A DNA stretch of 64,000 nt, taken from NCBI RefSeq assembly GCF_000002985.6, contig NC_003284.9:13764001-13828000 (forward strand). The letters are read 5' to 3'. A program made the position numbers and the translations under genes. Below are positions 11,700 through 24,500 of the stretch, piece after piece. A model generated the notes under the pieces. It had not been told where the DNA came from, did no database searches, and worked only from the letters and a program-made list of their open reading frames with translations. How positions within the stretch are numbered: position 1 is the first letter of the stretch; each line of letters starts with the position of its first letter. This stretch comes from Caenorhabditis elegans. Its lineage: Eukaryota; Nematoda; Chromadorea; Rhabditida; Rhabditidae.

Positions 11700-14600
11700 T
11701 TGGGTTTTTATCAATGCCCACAATCACAATCTAATACACACACACACAACAGACACACAAAAAACTGAAGCGACCTTCTTTTCTTTTTACTTAACTTCCG
11801 GTGAGAATTTAAGAAAAATCGAAAGGAACCAGAGAAGATTTTTTGACTGATAAATAAATAGACGCGGAAAAACAATTGCCATTTTACAGGAGTTATAAAT
11901 CAAAACATATAATGGACATGATATGTGATTAGTGTGTTCTGAAGTTGATACGATTGGAAATTTACCGGCGAAGTTGGAAATTGGGAGTGGTAATCTCTCT
12001 CTGGAGGTGCTAGAATTTTTTTCACAAATCATACTGAACCATGAATAAAACATTAAAATTGAGATGAAATGGTATATTTCTTAATTTTACATAAAGTTGT
12101 GATGAATATGAAATACAACTTTCCAGCATATTACATTTCCCAATTCGTATGATAGAACCTTGGTCGAAAATTTCCAAGTTTTCCGAAAAAAGCTTTATAT
12201 ACTTTTATTTAATACCAGCTGTAGAAAACGTGTCTCAATTATTTCACACGGCTTTTCACACAAATATGCTAACAAACTATGCATTTTTTGAATCAACACA
12301 CAAAACAGGTTTTAATTCACATTTTGAAGAAAAAAATCAATTCAATCAATCTACAACAGTTTTCAGACTAAATGATCTCAAACGAATTGCAACAATCATA
12401 AAATTCTTATCTGCATATCTATATTTAGAATTTTAAGCTTTTTGACCAGTCAACTTTTATTCTATTTTCCAATCTAGTTGCGATCGAGAAGTATGATCAG
12501 AGATAAAATTAGAAAATGTACAAAAATAGGCAACAACTTCTAAAGAAGATGAAAAGTTCAGAAGCAGATAGAAGACGCCGAGACGCAGATTGAAATGACA
12601 CGTATAAACCCAATACTTTCTACACAGATCAACCATTTACAATGATTTTCGAGTGATATTTTCTTGACCGGTTAAATGAACGATTCAAACTGTAAAATGT
12701 GAAGAACATTGAACGAAATAATTCGAGAAACAAATTAATCAAGTGGAAGAAAGGCGGAAAAAATCTGGAGTGAGCATGTTAGGGAAAACTGAAAAAAAGA
12801 GAAAAATGAGGTGCCATAAACATACGCTAAAATATGAATTCAAAAAATGAGTATTCATTCTTTTCTCAAAGCGTTTAATCTTTTTTGATTTTTAATAGAT
12901 AAAACATCTAGAATGAATATAACGAATAGTTATTCAATTTTCAATTTTAGAACGTACATGTTTAAGTAAAACTTTATTGTCTGGGCCACGATAACATAAA
13001 ATATAGAATCCGAAAAAAAAAGTTTGTTATTGCCAAATTGTACATAATTTGGAGTAGCTACAAATTCATTTTAGACATTCAAAGAGCAATGAATTCTAGA
13101 AGTTTCACACAACAGTTTGTGAGCCAACTTTGAAGTACTTTCTTGACTTTGAAAGGAAGAAAATCGGCCCACGAATTATTGTGTAAAACCTTTCAGGAAT
13201 TCAATATTTTTTAATGTCTGAAATTGCTTCGAAGGTCTGTCAAAATATGTATTAGCCTTCTTACAAATAGAAAATTCAAAATTTCCTCGAATTTCTCAAA
13301 AATAAAATTCCCGCACCTGGACGAAGTACATTGCTAGACTAATAAGCTACACACCATCGCAAATTAGGGCGTCTTAATAAAAATTAAACTCCCTTAACTT
13401 ATAGTTCATTTGTATTACTACTGAAAATAAATTGAACAACTATAATAGTTACAAATATAATGTGTCGGTTGAAGTGAACTTTGTATTACTAGTAAAGCAG
13501 TAAAGTTAGTAAAGAGAAATGCACTTAAATTAAAAATTAAGAAATATCACAAATAACTAATATTAAAATGCTCATCATTTTCAAACAAGGATATTTTTCA
13601 AAGTCCAAAGACAAAGGCCGAACTTTAAAAATAAATAAACAATCATTCTCTTCAGTTTCTCAACAAATGTCTGTCTTTCAAAATTCTCATCTTTCATCGC
13701 GCCAAGTGACTCATTAAATGACAACACTACGAAAAAAAGATGGATATGAAATGATGTGACGCTTTGTCAGGTGTTCGTCGAGAATCATCATTTTCTACGG
13801 TTTTTTGTGAAATAAACATATGGTATTCGTGAAAACTGTCAGAAATTTACAATTACTAAAAAGAAATATATTTCGAATTTAAGTACTTTAATTTAAAAAC
13901 AGTAGGCTGCGGCTAGCTAATAATACATATTTACATATTTCGAAAGCTGGTAAAACCGAATTGTTGTTACCCAGCGAGATGGTTAACTGAAAACTTCACA
14001 CAAAAATAGCAAAAAAATAAGCTTTTCCAAGATTTGAAAAGAGTGTTTGAAAGTTTTGGGAAGGGGCTATAGGGTAATTGAATTGCGAATAGATTCCCAA
14101 ACTTTTTTCGTTCTTTTTTGTTAGTGTGTTCTTCTGAGTACAGTGGGTTTGATTCAGTTTTACCAACTCGGGAAAATATTTCATTAGGTGGAAACGGTTC
14201 ATTCTAACAAGAGTAAGCCATAGTTCAAAAATGAAAATGTTAAAAACAGTTTGGGGTACAGCCACGAGGCAAGTACTAAATATCGTATTTAATTGTCTTA
14301 CAAGTGCAGTTCCAATAATGAAAAATATTGTAAGCATTTAAAATTTAGTGGAAGCAGTATACATAGGCAAGTAGTATCAGATAGAATTTTAAAAAATATT
14401 TTCAAAGCCTTCAAAAATGAAAATTCTTTTTTAGAAATGATTGAAACTGTTCAATAAGATTTGAGTATTCAAATTTAATTTTCAAAGTGGAAAAAACAAA
14501 AACCAAATTTTCGGAAGACTGAAAACAAACCTTTGTCAGAAAACTCGAAGCTTAACCAACTCGGAAAAGTTGCGAAAAATGCTGCATTTTCTGTCTACAC

Positions 14601-15229
14601 ATTTACCCGTCCTCCTCTTTTGCCTCCTTTTCCACCAAAATTTTAATCCATTAGCCAACAATAGTGTCTTCCTCCTGACAGAGACCGCCGTCGCCGCAAA
14701 ACGACGACAGGAGCTCACCTAATCCTATGGGCACACGAGTTTTTGTCTTCTCTACCGCCTTACTACGCCCACGATATATTTTAATAACCTGCAAATATTT
14801 GTATCGCTATTTTTATATTTTTGCACCCACTCCGGTACACGGGAGTCAAAAAGTTTTTCAAGGGGGCAAACGAATTTTAAAAATTTATGTTTTCACATAA
14901 GTTTTTCTAAAATTATATTTAAACCTTTCATTAATTGAAAAACCCAGAAAGCCCACATTTTTGGAATATTTGGCAATTTTCTCTCTCTGCTGAAAACTTT
15001 GAAAAATGTAAAAATATGAAGAAAGAAGGGGCTGATTTTAAAATAATACTGGAAGTGCGTTTAAAATAATTCGGACATTTAAGGAGAAACATTGAAATTA
15101 GTTAAACTTTCAATAGTTTAATAGAATTTGATGAAAGCATTTTTACTACAAAATATACCCAACTCTCATTATAGTTGTCCTTGTAAATTGTTGGATAAAC
15201 ATTTCTACTGAAAAAAAATAATTGTTGTT
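11700..15229. other. Gene-poor stretch, possible isolated splice donor
   Basis: No gene model could be built. The only hint of transcription is a more GC-rich patch at about 14590-14780. On the minus strand it contains AG|GTGAGC, a good donor sequence, and could be a non-coding first exon. No partner acceptor can be assigned. Confidence 0.3.
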
Positions 15230-15231
15230 AC

Positions 15232-15318
15232 TATTATATTATATTATATTATATTATATTATATTATATGTTATATGTTATATTATACTATGTTATATTA
15301 TGTTATAATATGTTATAT
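15232..15318. repeat. ATATT/ATGTT pentanucleotide satellite
   Basis: Tandem 'atatt' units pass into 'gttat' variants over about 85 bp. It is a simple-sequence repeat with no other signal. Confidence 0.9.
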
Positions 15319-15339
15319 TGTTCATACAATTTTTTAGTA

Positions 15340-17639
15340 ATATTTAGTAATATTAATTTAAGAAATCATAATTTAGGGTTTCTGGCATGCTGAAATCACT
15401 TCTAACAATAATGGACAGAGAAAGAGTGATTTTAAATTTTGAAAAATTAGATTTATTATTCATTTTTCAAAATAAAAATTTGAACCAGAACTTTGAATAC
15501 TTTCAGGACCTAATTGCTATACCCTCTTAAATTGTTGTAAATCTTTAAGACAATGCTAACTGTATATAGAATACACATATAAACAACAAATTTGAAAATA
15601 ATTTTTTTTAATATTTCTGAATGGAAAAAGAGATATACTGAACTGAGTGCATCTAAAGTTTCAAACTAGTTATTTCTTATCATTTTGAATGACGACATTT
15701 AAATGATTAAGTAATAAAACTTGGAAAAAAGAGGAAGAAATGTGATGTCTGCAGCGCTAAAAATATATCGAGTGACGATAAATATCGGAATCACACAACA
15801 AGTCTTAGTCTTTGGGTTGAAGAAAAAGCAAAAACCAAAACGTTTGTTGTGGTTTGTCTTCTCACATTTTGTGATATGTTTTGACACGCTTGTACGCACT
15901 AGGGAGCCTCTAAGGCTTTTATCAGAAAAATCTTTTTTACTTATGCTAGCATAAATGCATCTGAGAAAAAAGATGGAAGATTTTTACTTCAAATATTTTT
16001 TGCAGTTTGACTTTATTTTCTCAGAAATCAAAATGAAAAGCACAAAGAAAGTTTAGTTTTTTGTTTAATTAGAAATACGTCAAATCATTCAAAAAAGCCA
16101 ACGAAACTGAGCAAATGATCTTTGTTCCGTTGTGTACTCATTGAGCACATCGAGCATTTTTTCGCCTTTTTCTCTTGCTCTTTTGTAAATAATTGGGTTC
16201 CGATTTACTCATTTGCCATGTATAAAGAGTAAAAGGATACGGATGAATAAAACGCCGAACTTTAACAAAGAAAATGTCCAAAAGAGGAGCATTATAAAAC
16301 GTGGAAACACTTGACAAAAAAAACCAAAAACATTTGTTAAGATGCGCCGAGAATTTTCATACTCTTGTTACCAAAAATGGTTGCAAATTTGTAGAAAAGG
16401 GAAGGGGTTGGGTATGAAACATTTAAATTTTAATTTTGTAAGTACAAAACGATGCATGTGTGAATTAATCATGTGTAAAAAAATCATAAGATTTGTTCAG
16501 TTCAAACCTTATTTATAGGAAATTTTTTTTACACAAGTTGGTGTTTTTGGCGCGCAGAAGATCAGCACCTATAAGCAATAATTAATTGAAAAATTTGAAA
16601 AATTAAGAGCGGAAGGGTTTATAAAGAAACATTTTTTGTTTGAAATACAGTGTAAAACTATTAAATTCCGAAAATTTTTCAATTTTTCGAGGATTGCGTA
16701 TAGGTTCAAACTTGGAAGTATGATAGTTTCATCAAGATTTAAAATACCATTTAATAGTGACACTAAACAATAACCTCACGTTTCAGAGTACTGCAGAAGT
16801 ATATACAACACAAACTTTTGTCGGAGGTAGCAGACTAACCTTTCTCAGATAATTTTTTTGTATTGCTTACTAAAATTGGGAAATAACATCGATATTTTTA
16901 AAGCAATTTTCTGCAAAAACGCTCAAAAAAGTAACGGAACCAATTTTTTGAAAAACCCACTCAACGAAATCTGATAGCTCCAACAACCTGAAATTTTGGT
17001 GAACAAAAAAAAGGAGTAAAACGAGATTCGAAATGAAAATGGATACGACTCGAAAATTGGGCAGTCGTGACGAATTTCATTGTCAAAAAAGGAGAATGGA
17101 AAGCGAGACACACACCAACCACCGTTAATATTCAGTTTAATGACACCACTACAATCGGTAATTGCTGTGATTTGAAAATGAGTGTGGGGTGCGGCGTTGA
17201 GTGTGTATTATATATAATTTTTGTGGAAATTCAAAAATGGAGAGAACCAAGGTTGATTTCTAAATAAATCGTTTACATTCAATTTTCTTGAACACAACAA
17301 AAGTTTGGTTGAACATTGCAAATTGGGCAAGGTCACCATGTATTCCTCAATGAGTTCAAGGTTGTTCTCAGAGAAAAATAGTTGTTGACCAATAAACAAG
17401 TATTAGTTTCAAATTAATTTTATATATGTAGTTAAAATTTTGAACAAGTTCGTCAATTCATTCCAAACCTCTTTGAAACAAAAATACACGTCCTTGAGTG
17501 CGCATCAATTGCAGAAATACGAGAAAAACAATGGAAAGGAGAGATATAAGAATCGAAATTGAACTAGAAGAGAGAAAAGAGAAAACGGTAGTTGCAAGTG
17601 GCAAGTTTTTATTAGTGTTGCATTTCACTCGCTATCGCC
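15340..17639. other. Intergenic, no gene seen
   Basis: AT-rich DNA upstream of the first tRNA gene. Small open frames occur on both strands with no splice structure or recognisable protein features. Confidence 0.4.
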
Positions 17640-17712
17640 GCCCGGTTAGCTCAGTCGGTAGAGCACCAGACTCTTAATCTGGTTGTCGCGGGTTCGAGCC
17701 CCGCATTGGGCT
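17640..17712 (+). tRNA. tRNA-Lys (anticodon CTT)
   Basis: The 73-nt gene folds as a standard cloverleaf. The acceptor stem GCCCGGT pairs with ATTGGGC using two G-U pairs and discriminator T. The A box is TAGCTCAGTCGG, the anticodon loop is CTCTTAA with CTT, and the B box is GGTTCGAGCCC. No intron is present. A run of eight T residues at 17716-17723 is the expected RNA polymerase III terminator. It is identical over all 73 nt to the copy at 18249. Confidence 0.99.
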
Positions 17713-17715
17713 TAG

Positions 17716-17723
17716 TTTTTTTT
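17716..17723 (+). terminator. RNA polymerase III T-run terminator
   Basis: Eight consecutive T residues start 4 nt downstream of the first tRNA-Lys gene. Confidence 0.85.
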
Positions 17724-18248
17724 CCTTTTTTACTGACGTAGTATACATTTTTTTAAATCAATGAGATATCCGGTTGTGTTATGTTGAAACGTATAAATAC
17801 GAGAATGTTCGAAATACGGTTTATCAGATTTCAAATTGGGTGTGAGCATTATCCTTGAAAGTAAACACGAACAATCCGGAAAAATTTATATTTAAAAAAA
17901 TCTAGTCAATGTTTTGCAAATTGCAAAATTAGAAGATATGTAATATATACGAATGTTTCGACTCCCTTATTTGGTTTAACATAAATAATTGAAACGGAAT
18001 TAAAGTCTAATAATCGTATGAAAAAAAATTTTTGGTCGAATTCCAAAATAGGGATAAAATCTGCTCATTTTGGCTCCGTGAGAGTAACTTACTTTCCAGC
18101 CGTTGTGTGATTGCAGAATTCAATCTATAGAAACTGTCTTGATTTATAATTCACTAGACAACACTTATTTACCCATGAGAGATAGCGAAACACGCGTCTT
18201 CACTGTCTGCCAGGTATCTTAAAGAAAAGAAAGTAATCGACAAATGCC

Positions 18249-18321
18249 GCCCGGTTAGCTCAGTCGGTAGAGCACCAGACTCTTAATCTGGTTGTCGCGG
18301 GTTCGAGCCCCGCATTGGGCT
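18249..18321 (+). tRNA. tRNA-Lys (anticodon CTT), second identical copy
   Basis: The sequence is identical to the tRNA at 17640-17712 and in the same orientation, 609 bp downstream. The flanks differ beyond a shared 'gcc' just before the gene and a shared T-rich 3' end. The copies therefore do not come from a recent block duplication, or the flanks have since diverged. A T6 run at 18327-18332 serves as terminator. Confidence 0.99.
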
Positions 18322-18326
18322 TATGA

Positions 18327-18332
18327 TTTTTT
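18327..18332 (+). terminator. RNA polymerase III T-run terminator
   Basis: Six consecutive T residues follow the second tRNA-Lys gene by 5 nt. Confidence 0.8.
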
Positions 18333-18339
18333 ATATTTT

Positions 18340-21300
18340 TTGCGTACGTTTGATTAAATTTATGAAACTTTTTTTTTTAATACAAGTTGCATCTTTTCCG
18401 TTAGTGGGTTATTTATACAATATCCCCACAATCCTATCAAAACTGTATCTTACACGTGACACAGCAAAAAACCGTCGAATTTTTTGTTCCTCAAAATTGA
18501 AGTTTTTAGCGTTACAAATGTGGTATTTTTCATTTTTCCATGCTTCCCTCCAAAAATGCTCAACTTAATTTGATCGTTAACTAATGAGATAAAGTTGATT
18601 GCAAACCTATTTTTATAATGTTTCAAATCAGTTAATCTAATTTTCCAATTCTCATAATCTTTAGCTTCATGTTTCTTTTTTTTACTAAATAATGTGCACT
18701 CTTAAAAAGTTCGTTGTATCTTATGTGATCAAAATCTGAACATTCAAAATTGAGTGGAAAGAAAACGTGATGTTTGAATTAAATTAATGCAACTGTGGTC
18801 TGCCATTGGATACTATCCTCATTTGAATGGCATTTACAATTTGAAAACCCGCCATATCTGTTCTTTTTGTGTCAGTCTGAACAATGAATTTAAATGGCGT
18901 TGCACTTTGAAACAGTTCAAATATAGTAAGCACGTATGGCAACAAATATTTCTCCCCGACTTCGTAAACACTCACTTACTAGTTTCGTAAATATTTGCAA
19001 AATTATTATATAATGAGTAATAGTAATAGAAACAATACAGTATAATATAATATCTTGTTCACATCTGCTCAGTGAAGCTAAAATTTTCAGATAGTGCAAT
19101 CCCTCCTCGTACCTCAAAATATCTGTAAATTTTCTGTGGAAATACCGTAACAACACTATGTTATTTTTTTTTGCTACAACTTAATTTGTGCCTCAACATC
19201 TGATCTTCAGTCCCAAAAAAATGACACAATGAACTCTGAAAATTTGACATTATTCATCTTTGCATAGCGTATTTGTGCCCGATACGTGATATTCACTCTT
19301 ATTCTGGGCATAATTCTTTGCTGTGTCGTATAATCAATCCCCCATGTTTCCACAGAGATCTAAAGAAATGTATTGTGTGAATAATCTTTGCTTGAATAGG
19401 TCTTGCTTGCACTTTTAGAACAGAAGTCAGAAATGTTGATGCCCTTTTAAAAGTACACAATCAACACGACACTAAATAAATGCGTCAAACAAGACTTCCC
19501 AATTTGCAACTGAGGAATGATTGAAAGTGTTGCAAAAAGGCGTTTGTTCAAAAGGCATTTCCAAAAGGTATGTGGGTAAGTGGGAAAGTTGGTTGAAAAT
19601 GTTTAATTTTTTTATTGTCCTAAAATATCACTGTAACGGTTTTTGATCAAATTTACATAATTTTTTGGAATTTTAATTCGTAGGAAACCTGATATGTGGC
19701 AAATGTCTGATTTTCTCAAAATCTCGTATGCCCTTGAATGTTCCTTAATGCTGGCACTCAAAAACGGTAAGACCTCAAATAAATCATTTTAGGCACCAAA
19801 TTGATAAGCATTTCGATTGACAGTTTCAACGAATTTTAACAAGAAAAGTGACAAAGTTTGTTTGTGTTTAGTCATACCATCTTTGTATTATCTAGACTGA
19901 TTAGAGGTGATCGAAAATATCACAAGCTGGCAGTATTCCATAGAGAAATATTTTAAATATGTTGTCAAAATTACTTTTAAAAAATTAAATTGAACACTTA
20001 AAAGCAAATTATACAGGTTTATAAAATTTGTATATCAAACACAATTTCTAAAAATACTAATAACCTGTAAAATATTATTCCAATAAAGATATATAATAAA
20101 AACTTTACAGTTGCTTAACTTCGGTTAAAGGAAGTGTAAAGGCTATGGGTGTTTTGATTGGATGAATGAACCCAAAATGTTTTCAAATTAACAAAAAAAA
20201 TGTCTCAAAAATGTCTCTGAAATTTTTCGAAATTTGTTTTATGGTGGTTCACAATTTTGAAAAAGGGATAATTTTCGCTAAGAAGTTTTATTACAAAATG
20301 TGTTTATTTCAGCACTTTTCGGGACTATATGTTTAAAATACTTAGAACCATTACTCCTACCTTAAGGGAGAAGTTCTAAAGTCGAATTTGAGAATTTTGC
20401 CGTTGATATTTTAAGATGCTAAAAACTTATGACAATTTTCTCAGAAACTTTATTCTTTCACCAAGAATTGAATCTGTCTGAAAACCCTTATCATAACCTT
20501 GTAAAAACGTGATAAGTCACTTTGAAAATCACATTCTGTTTTCTTCAGTGAGTCTCGTCACTAAGTGTATTTTTAATGGTTGCTATACATATGTGATGAA
20601 TTTTGAAAAACATTTTCTGGTTAATTGTTGCTGTTAAATACCACGAATTTCCCACATTCAAAAGTTTTTGGTTTCAAGATGAAAAATATTCTACGTGGTT
20701 TCACAATTTTCGATTTTAAAAATTTCGTTTACGACTTCCTATCAACAGAAAGTATTAGTTCACAGTGACTGAAAAATTATTGGTTTTATCATTGAATTAA
20801 TCATTAATATGGAACCACTGCTATCGTGTACTTATAATGCAGTGCCTAGTTGAACTTTGAACTTTTTTCATAGGCGAATGTTATGAGAATACAAAAACTT
20901 ATGTGTCTTTTGAAAAAATGTGGAAATTTCACTGAAATGAAAACGTAACTAAAACCTAAATGTCATCAATTTTGGCTGACTTTGTTAGTTATTTGAAGTT
21001 GTCCAGTTTCAAATCATTTGCATAAAATTCAATTTGGTATTTCACATTTTGACCTTAAAAAATAATTTAAACGAGCATATAAACATGAGCACTGTAAACG
21101 AAAAATGAAGATGTAGTTACATTATAATTCGCCAGTACCATCATTATTTTTTCGACTTTCGATATGCTCCCATCTAGCCATTGTTTTCGGAATTTGAGTA
21201 CTGAACAACTATAGTAACGTTTAATTTCAAAAATACATATTCTGAACAATTGGCATACGTTGCTACGTAAGTGTCACAATATCCCTTCAGCCGGAAACAA

Positions 21301-21560
21301 ATTGTACTGAATCTTTAAACTATCACCTTACTAGCCTCTTGTTCATTTCTTGGTACATGTCTCCGATAAATCTACTTTTTGACAGAGGTAGATCATTTTT
21401 CAGATTTTATGAATAAATGAATCAGAGGTACCTATTAGTACAGTGAGATAATATTCCTACACTCTCTTCCTCTCATGGCAGGCGGGTTTCGTGTAGGCGT
21501 GGCCAACATAACTCCACCCACTTTGTCAACCGTGAGTGCGATGTTACTTGGCAGTGTCCG
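18340..21560. other. Intergenic, no gene seen
   Basis: AT-rich DNA between the tRNA pair and the modular secreted-protein gene. The last 100 bp (about 21460-21560) are more GC-rich and probably include the promoter of the downstream gene. No clear TATA box is visible. Confidence 0.4.
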
Positions 21561-21572
21561 CTGTGATTGAGC

Positions 21573-24500
21573 ATGGTGTTCCGAAAACGTATCTTGCTTT
21601 TTCTGCTGGTGCCGTTTGTTACTACCAGCAAAAAATGGCTGGAGATCGGATCTCAGAAATCGGAGTCAGTAATTTTCCCAAGCAATGATATCTACGGACT
21701 AATTGGACCGGGGGATAACCCCGTTGTTTGTCTGAATATTTCTTTTGAACGGCCCATGGAAGTTTCATTAGGTGACTGCTACACATCAATTCCAATTAGA
21801 TCAATTCAAAACAAAATTATTCATATCAACCGTTCCCAAGTGGATCATGCTTTCAACCAAATTTTGGAAGGACATGAGAGCTGTGAACCTAATCAGTATG
21901 TTTTTGACCTTCAGAACTAGCTACACAGAATGTTTGCAGACTGGAAATTCACATTGCCAACAATGAAAACTACACTGTGACAGGTTGGTACGAAGTTTAC
22001 CGGTGCATGCGTCAGAGGACGCAGTTTCCATCATCCGGAAAACAAGATACAGTGGTTTTGCACAATGATGAGTATTTGCCTGTTGTGAGCACCTGGGAAG
22101 ATAGGCTCACTTCTATTCGATTCAGGCTGAGCAGAGGCGTTGGAGTTCGCAGGCGAATTGACATGTTTCAGGCTATTCATGCCGGTTAGTGTACCATGTT
22201 TTTGTTAGTTGTTGGTAGGTCTTGCATTTTTGGACCTATTATGAAGTACATACGTTTTGATAATTTTTATTCAGCTATCGTCAGCTTCTCGAAAACAATT
22301 TGCTTTGAATACCATGGTGTCGGATTCATCAAGTTCAGTATGTCAAAATGCGATGTTTCTACAAAAATCACTGTGGTTCTCAACAGCGACACTGTATTTG
22401 GGTTGTCCCACAAAGAAAAATCCATCTTGAAAAAAATAAACTTTGAAAAGTGCACGGGCAATGAGGAGTGGTTCATTGATATTGAACCAATCAGTGAACA
22501 CGCAGTGACAGGACTCTTGGATATTTATTCATGTTCTCCGGATTCTGGTGAAGCTGAGGATATTGGAAGTTATTTCCCAACTTGGATTCCCAATACAAGT
22601 ATTATGGGTTTGACAAGAACTATCTATTTTGCGTTGCTACCATATTCAGAAGGACATTATTCTGCAGATTTAAAGCAATTGCTTGATACGGCAGTTTGCG
22701 GTAAGTTGATTAATTTAATGGCTTTTAAGGGAAATCTATGAAAATCCAAGCTTCAGATTTGGACTAGGCTCAGTGACTGAAATGCACAGAACTTCCATGA
22801 AGTTTTAAAACTGAAATAGTTTACATTTACATAGATGTGTAAAAAGACTCTCAAAATAAAAAATGAGTGTCGCACTAAAATTTTCGTGGAACATACTATA
22901 GGTAAATTAGAATCGTTCGTTTTTTTTTTTTTAATTTTCACCTATAATAATTAAATTAAATATCGTTTCAGAACTATCTTTGATTGCAGACACTGAAAAA
23001 ACAGCAAGAATCCGACTAGATGTGCAAACTACCAAACCAGTTTCAATATCACTTACACGATGCAAACACCAACAAAGCGAAAGAATAATAATTAGTGAAT
23101 ATCAGAAAACTGGAGCACTTTTCATCAATTTCTTGGATCTCCAAGATTATCTCAAACTTTCATTGTCGAAGAAATGTGCTTCAACTGAATCAGATGAGGG
23201 TTTGTATTTGCACGTAAATGCCACTGGGGACGTTGCAATCGGCTCAGTTAATTTTTCGCTGGATACTGGCGATCGGAACAATTACAAGCCAGCAAAATCA
23301 CTGATTGCATTATCTATGCCTCCGAATTCCACATTTGTTCGGAAAATTTCACTGGAAAAAATTCTGAAAGATGGTTAGTGTTATTAGAGAAAATTCATAA
23401 AAATTGAACACGGTTAACGTTTTTTTTAAAAATTATTACTGCTAAATTTTGAAAATCACTAATGGATAAATTCTTGGGTATATGATCGAAACTGTGCATA
23501 TGTAAAAACAAATATTTGAAGCAATAATTGGCAACCGAATGATTGGATTCAATCTGGACTCAAACCATCGGATTGCCTTATTTGTGAGCAAATGTAGACA
23601 CTCTACTAGACAAATCCTTGGTGGAAATGTAAGATCTGGATTGCACACTTTGAGCAAACATGTACTCGTTGAACTAGCCAAACTTCAAGAGAAACGTTGT
23701 GATGGAAAACAAAATGTGGAGATGGGAACAGCGTTTTTGCATATTCAAAGTTTTGAACATTCAACTACTGGAAATTTGAGATTTGTCAGAGTAAAATACA
23801 CTGATGCCAGGAAGCATAATATGAATTACAAATTATTCGTCGAGCTAGAGGATAAATTTAAAGGTGGGCGATTTGAAAAAATATTCATTTATTCATAAAA
23901 TCTGAAAAATGATCTAGTTGAACTTTGCAAGAATATCTCTACTCTGAACACAGGTTGGTTCTAGAACTCGCGTGATAAATATTTTTCGTAGTTGAATGAA
24001 AATTTTTTTTTTTAACGTTGAAATTTTATTAGCGCTTTCATAAGAAAATCATTAGTTCATGACAAAATCATAACGGGAATACAAAATTCTAAGAACGCGT
24101 ATTGCGCAGGGCATTTGACGCGTAGAATATCTCGTAACGAAAACACGTTTACAGTTATTTTTTAAAAGACTAATGTAGCGCTTTTGTCAACTTAGGGCTC
24201 AATTTCAGTTAGAACATGTTAAAAATATATTATTGATTGCAGCATCACATGCTAATCAAAGAATCATTGTTCCACATTACAACAACAAGCCAGTCGAAGT
24301 AGACCTTGCATTCTTTGCTGAAACCGTACTATCAAAATCATATATGGACTTAGAAATTATCAACCATCAACCATTTGATGTAACATTATTATTCAGCAGA
24401 TGCCAGAGTACCTCAAGTAGTGATTTTAAAATCAGAGTAAATGGGACATATACAATGTGCTTGCAAGATGTGGAAAAGCTCTATAATTTAATGAAATCAG

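Noticed and set aside
12149-12436. 95-residue plus-strand frame
   Set aside because: AT-driven composition, no splice context, no domain.
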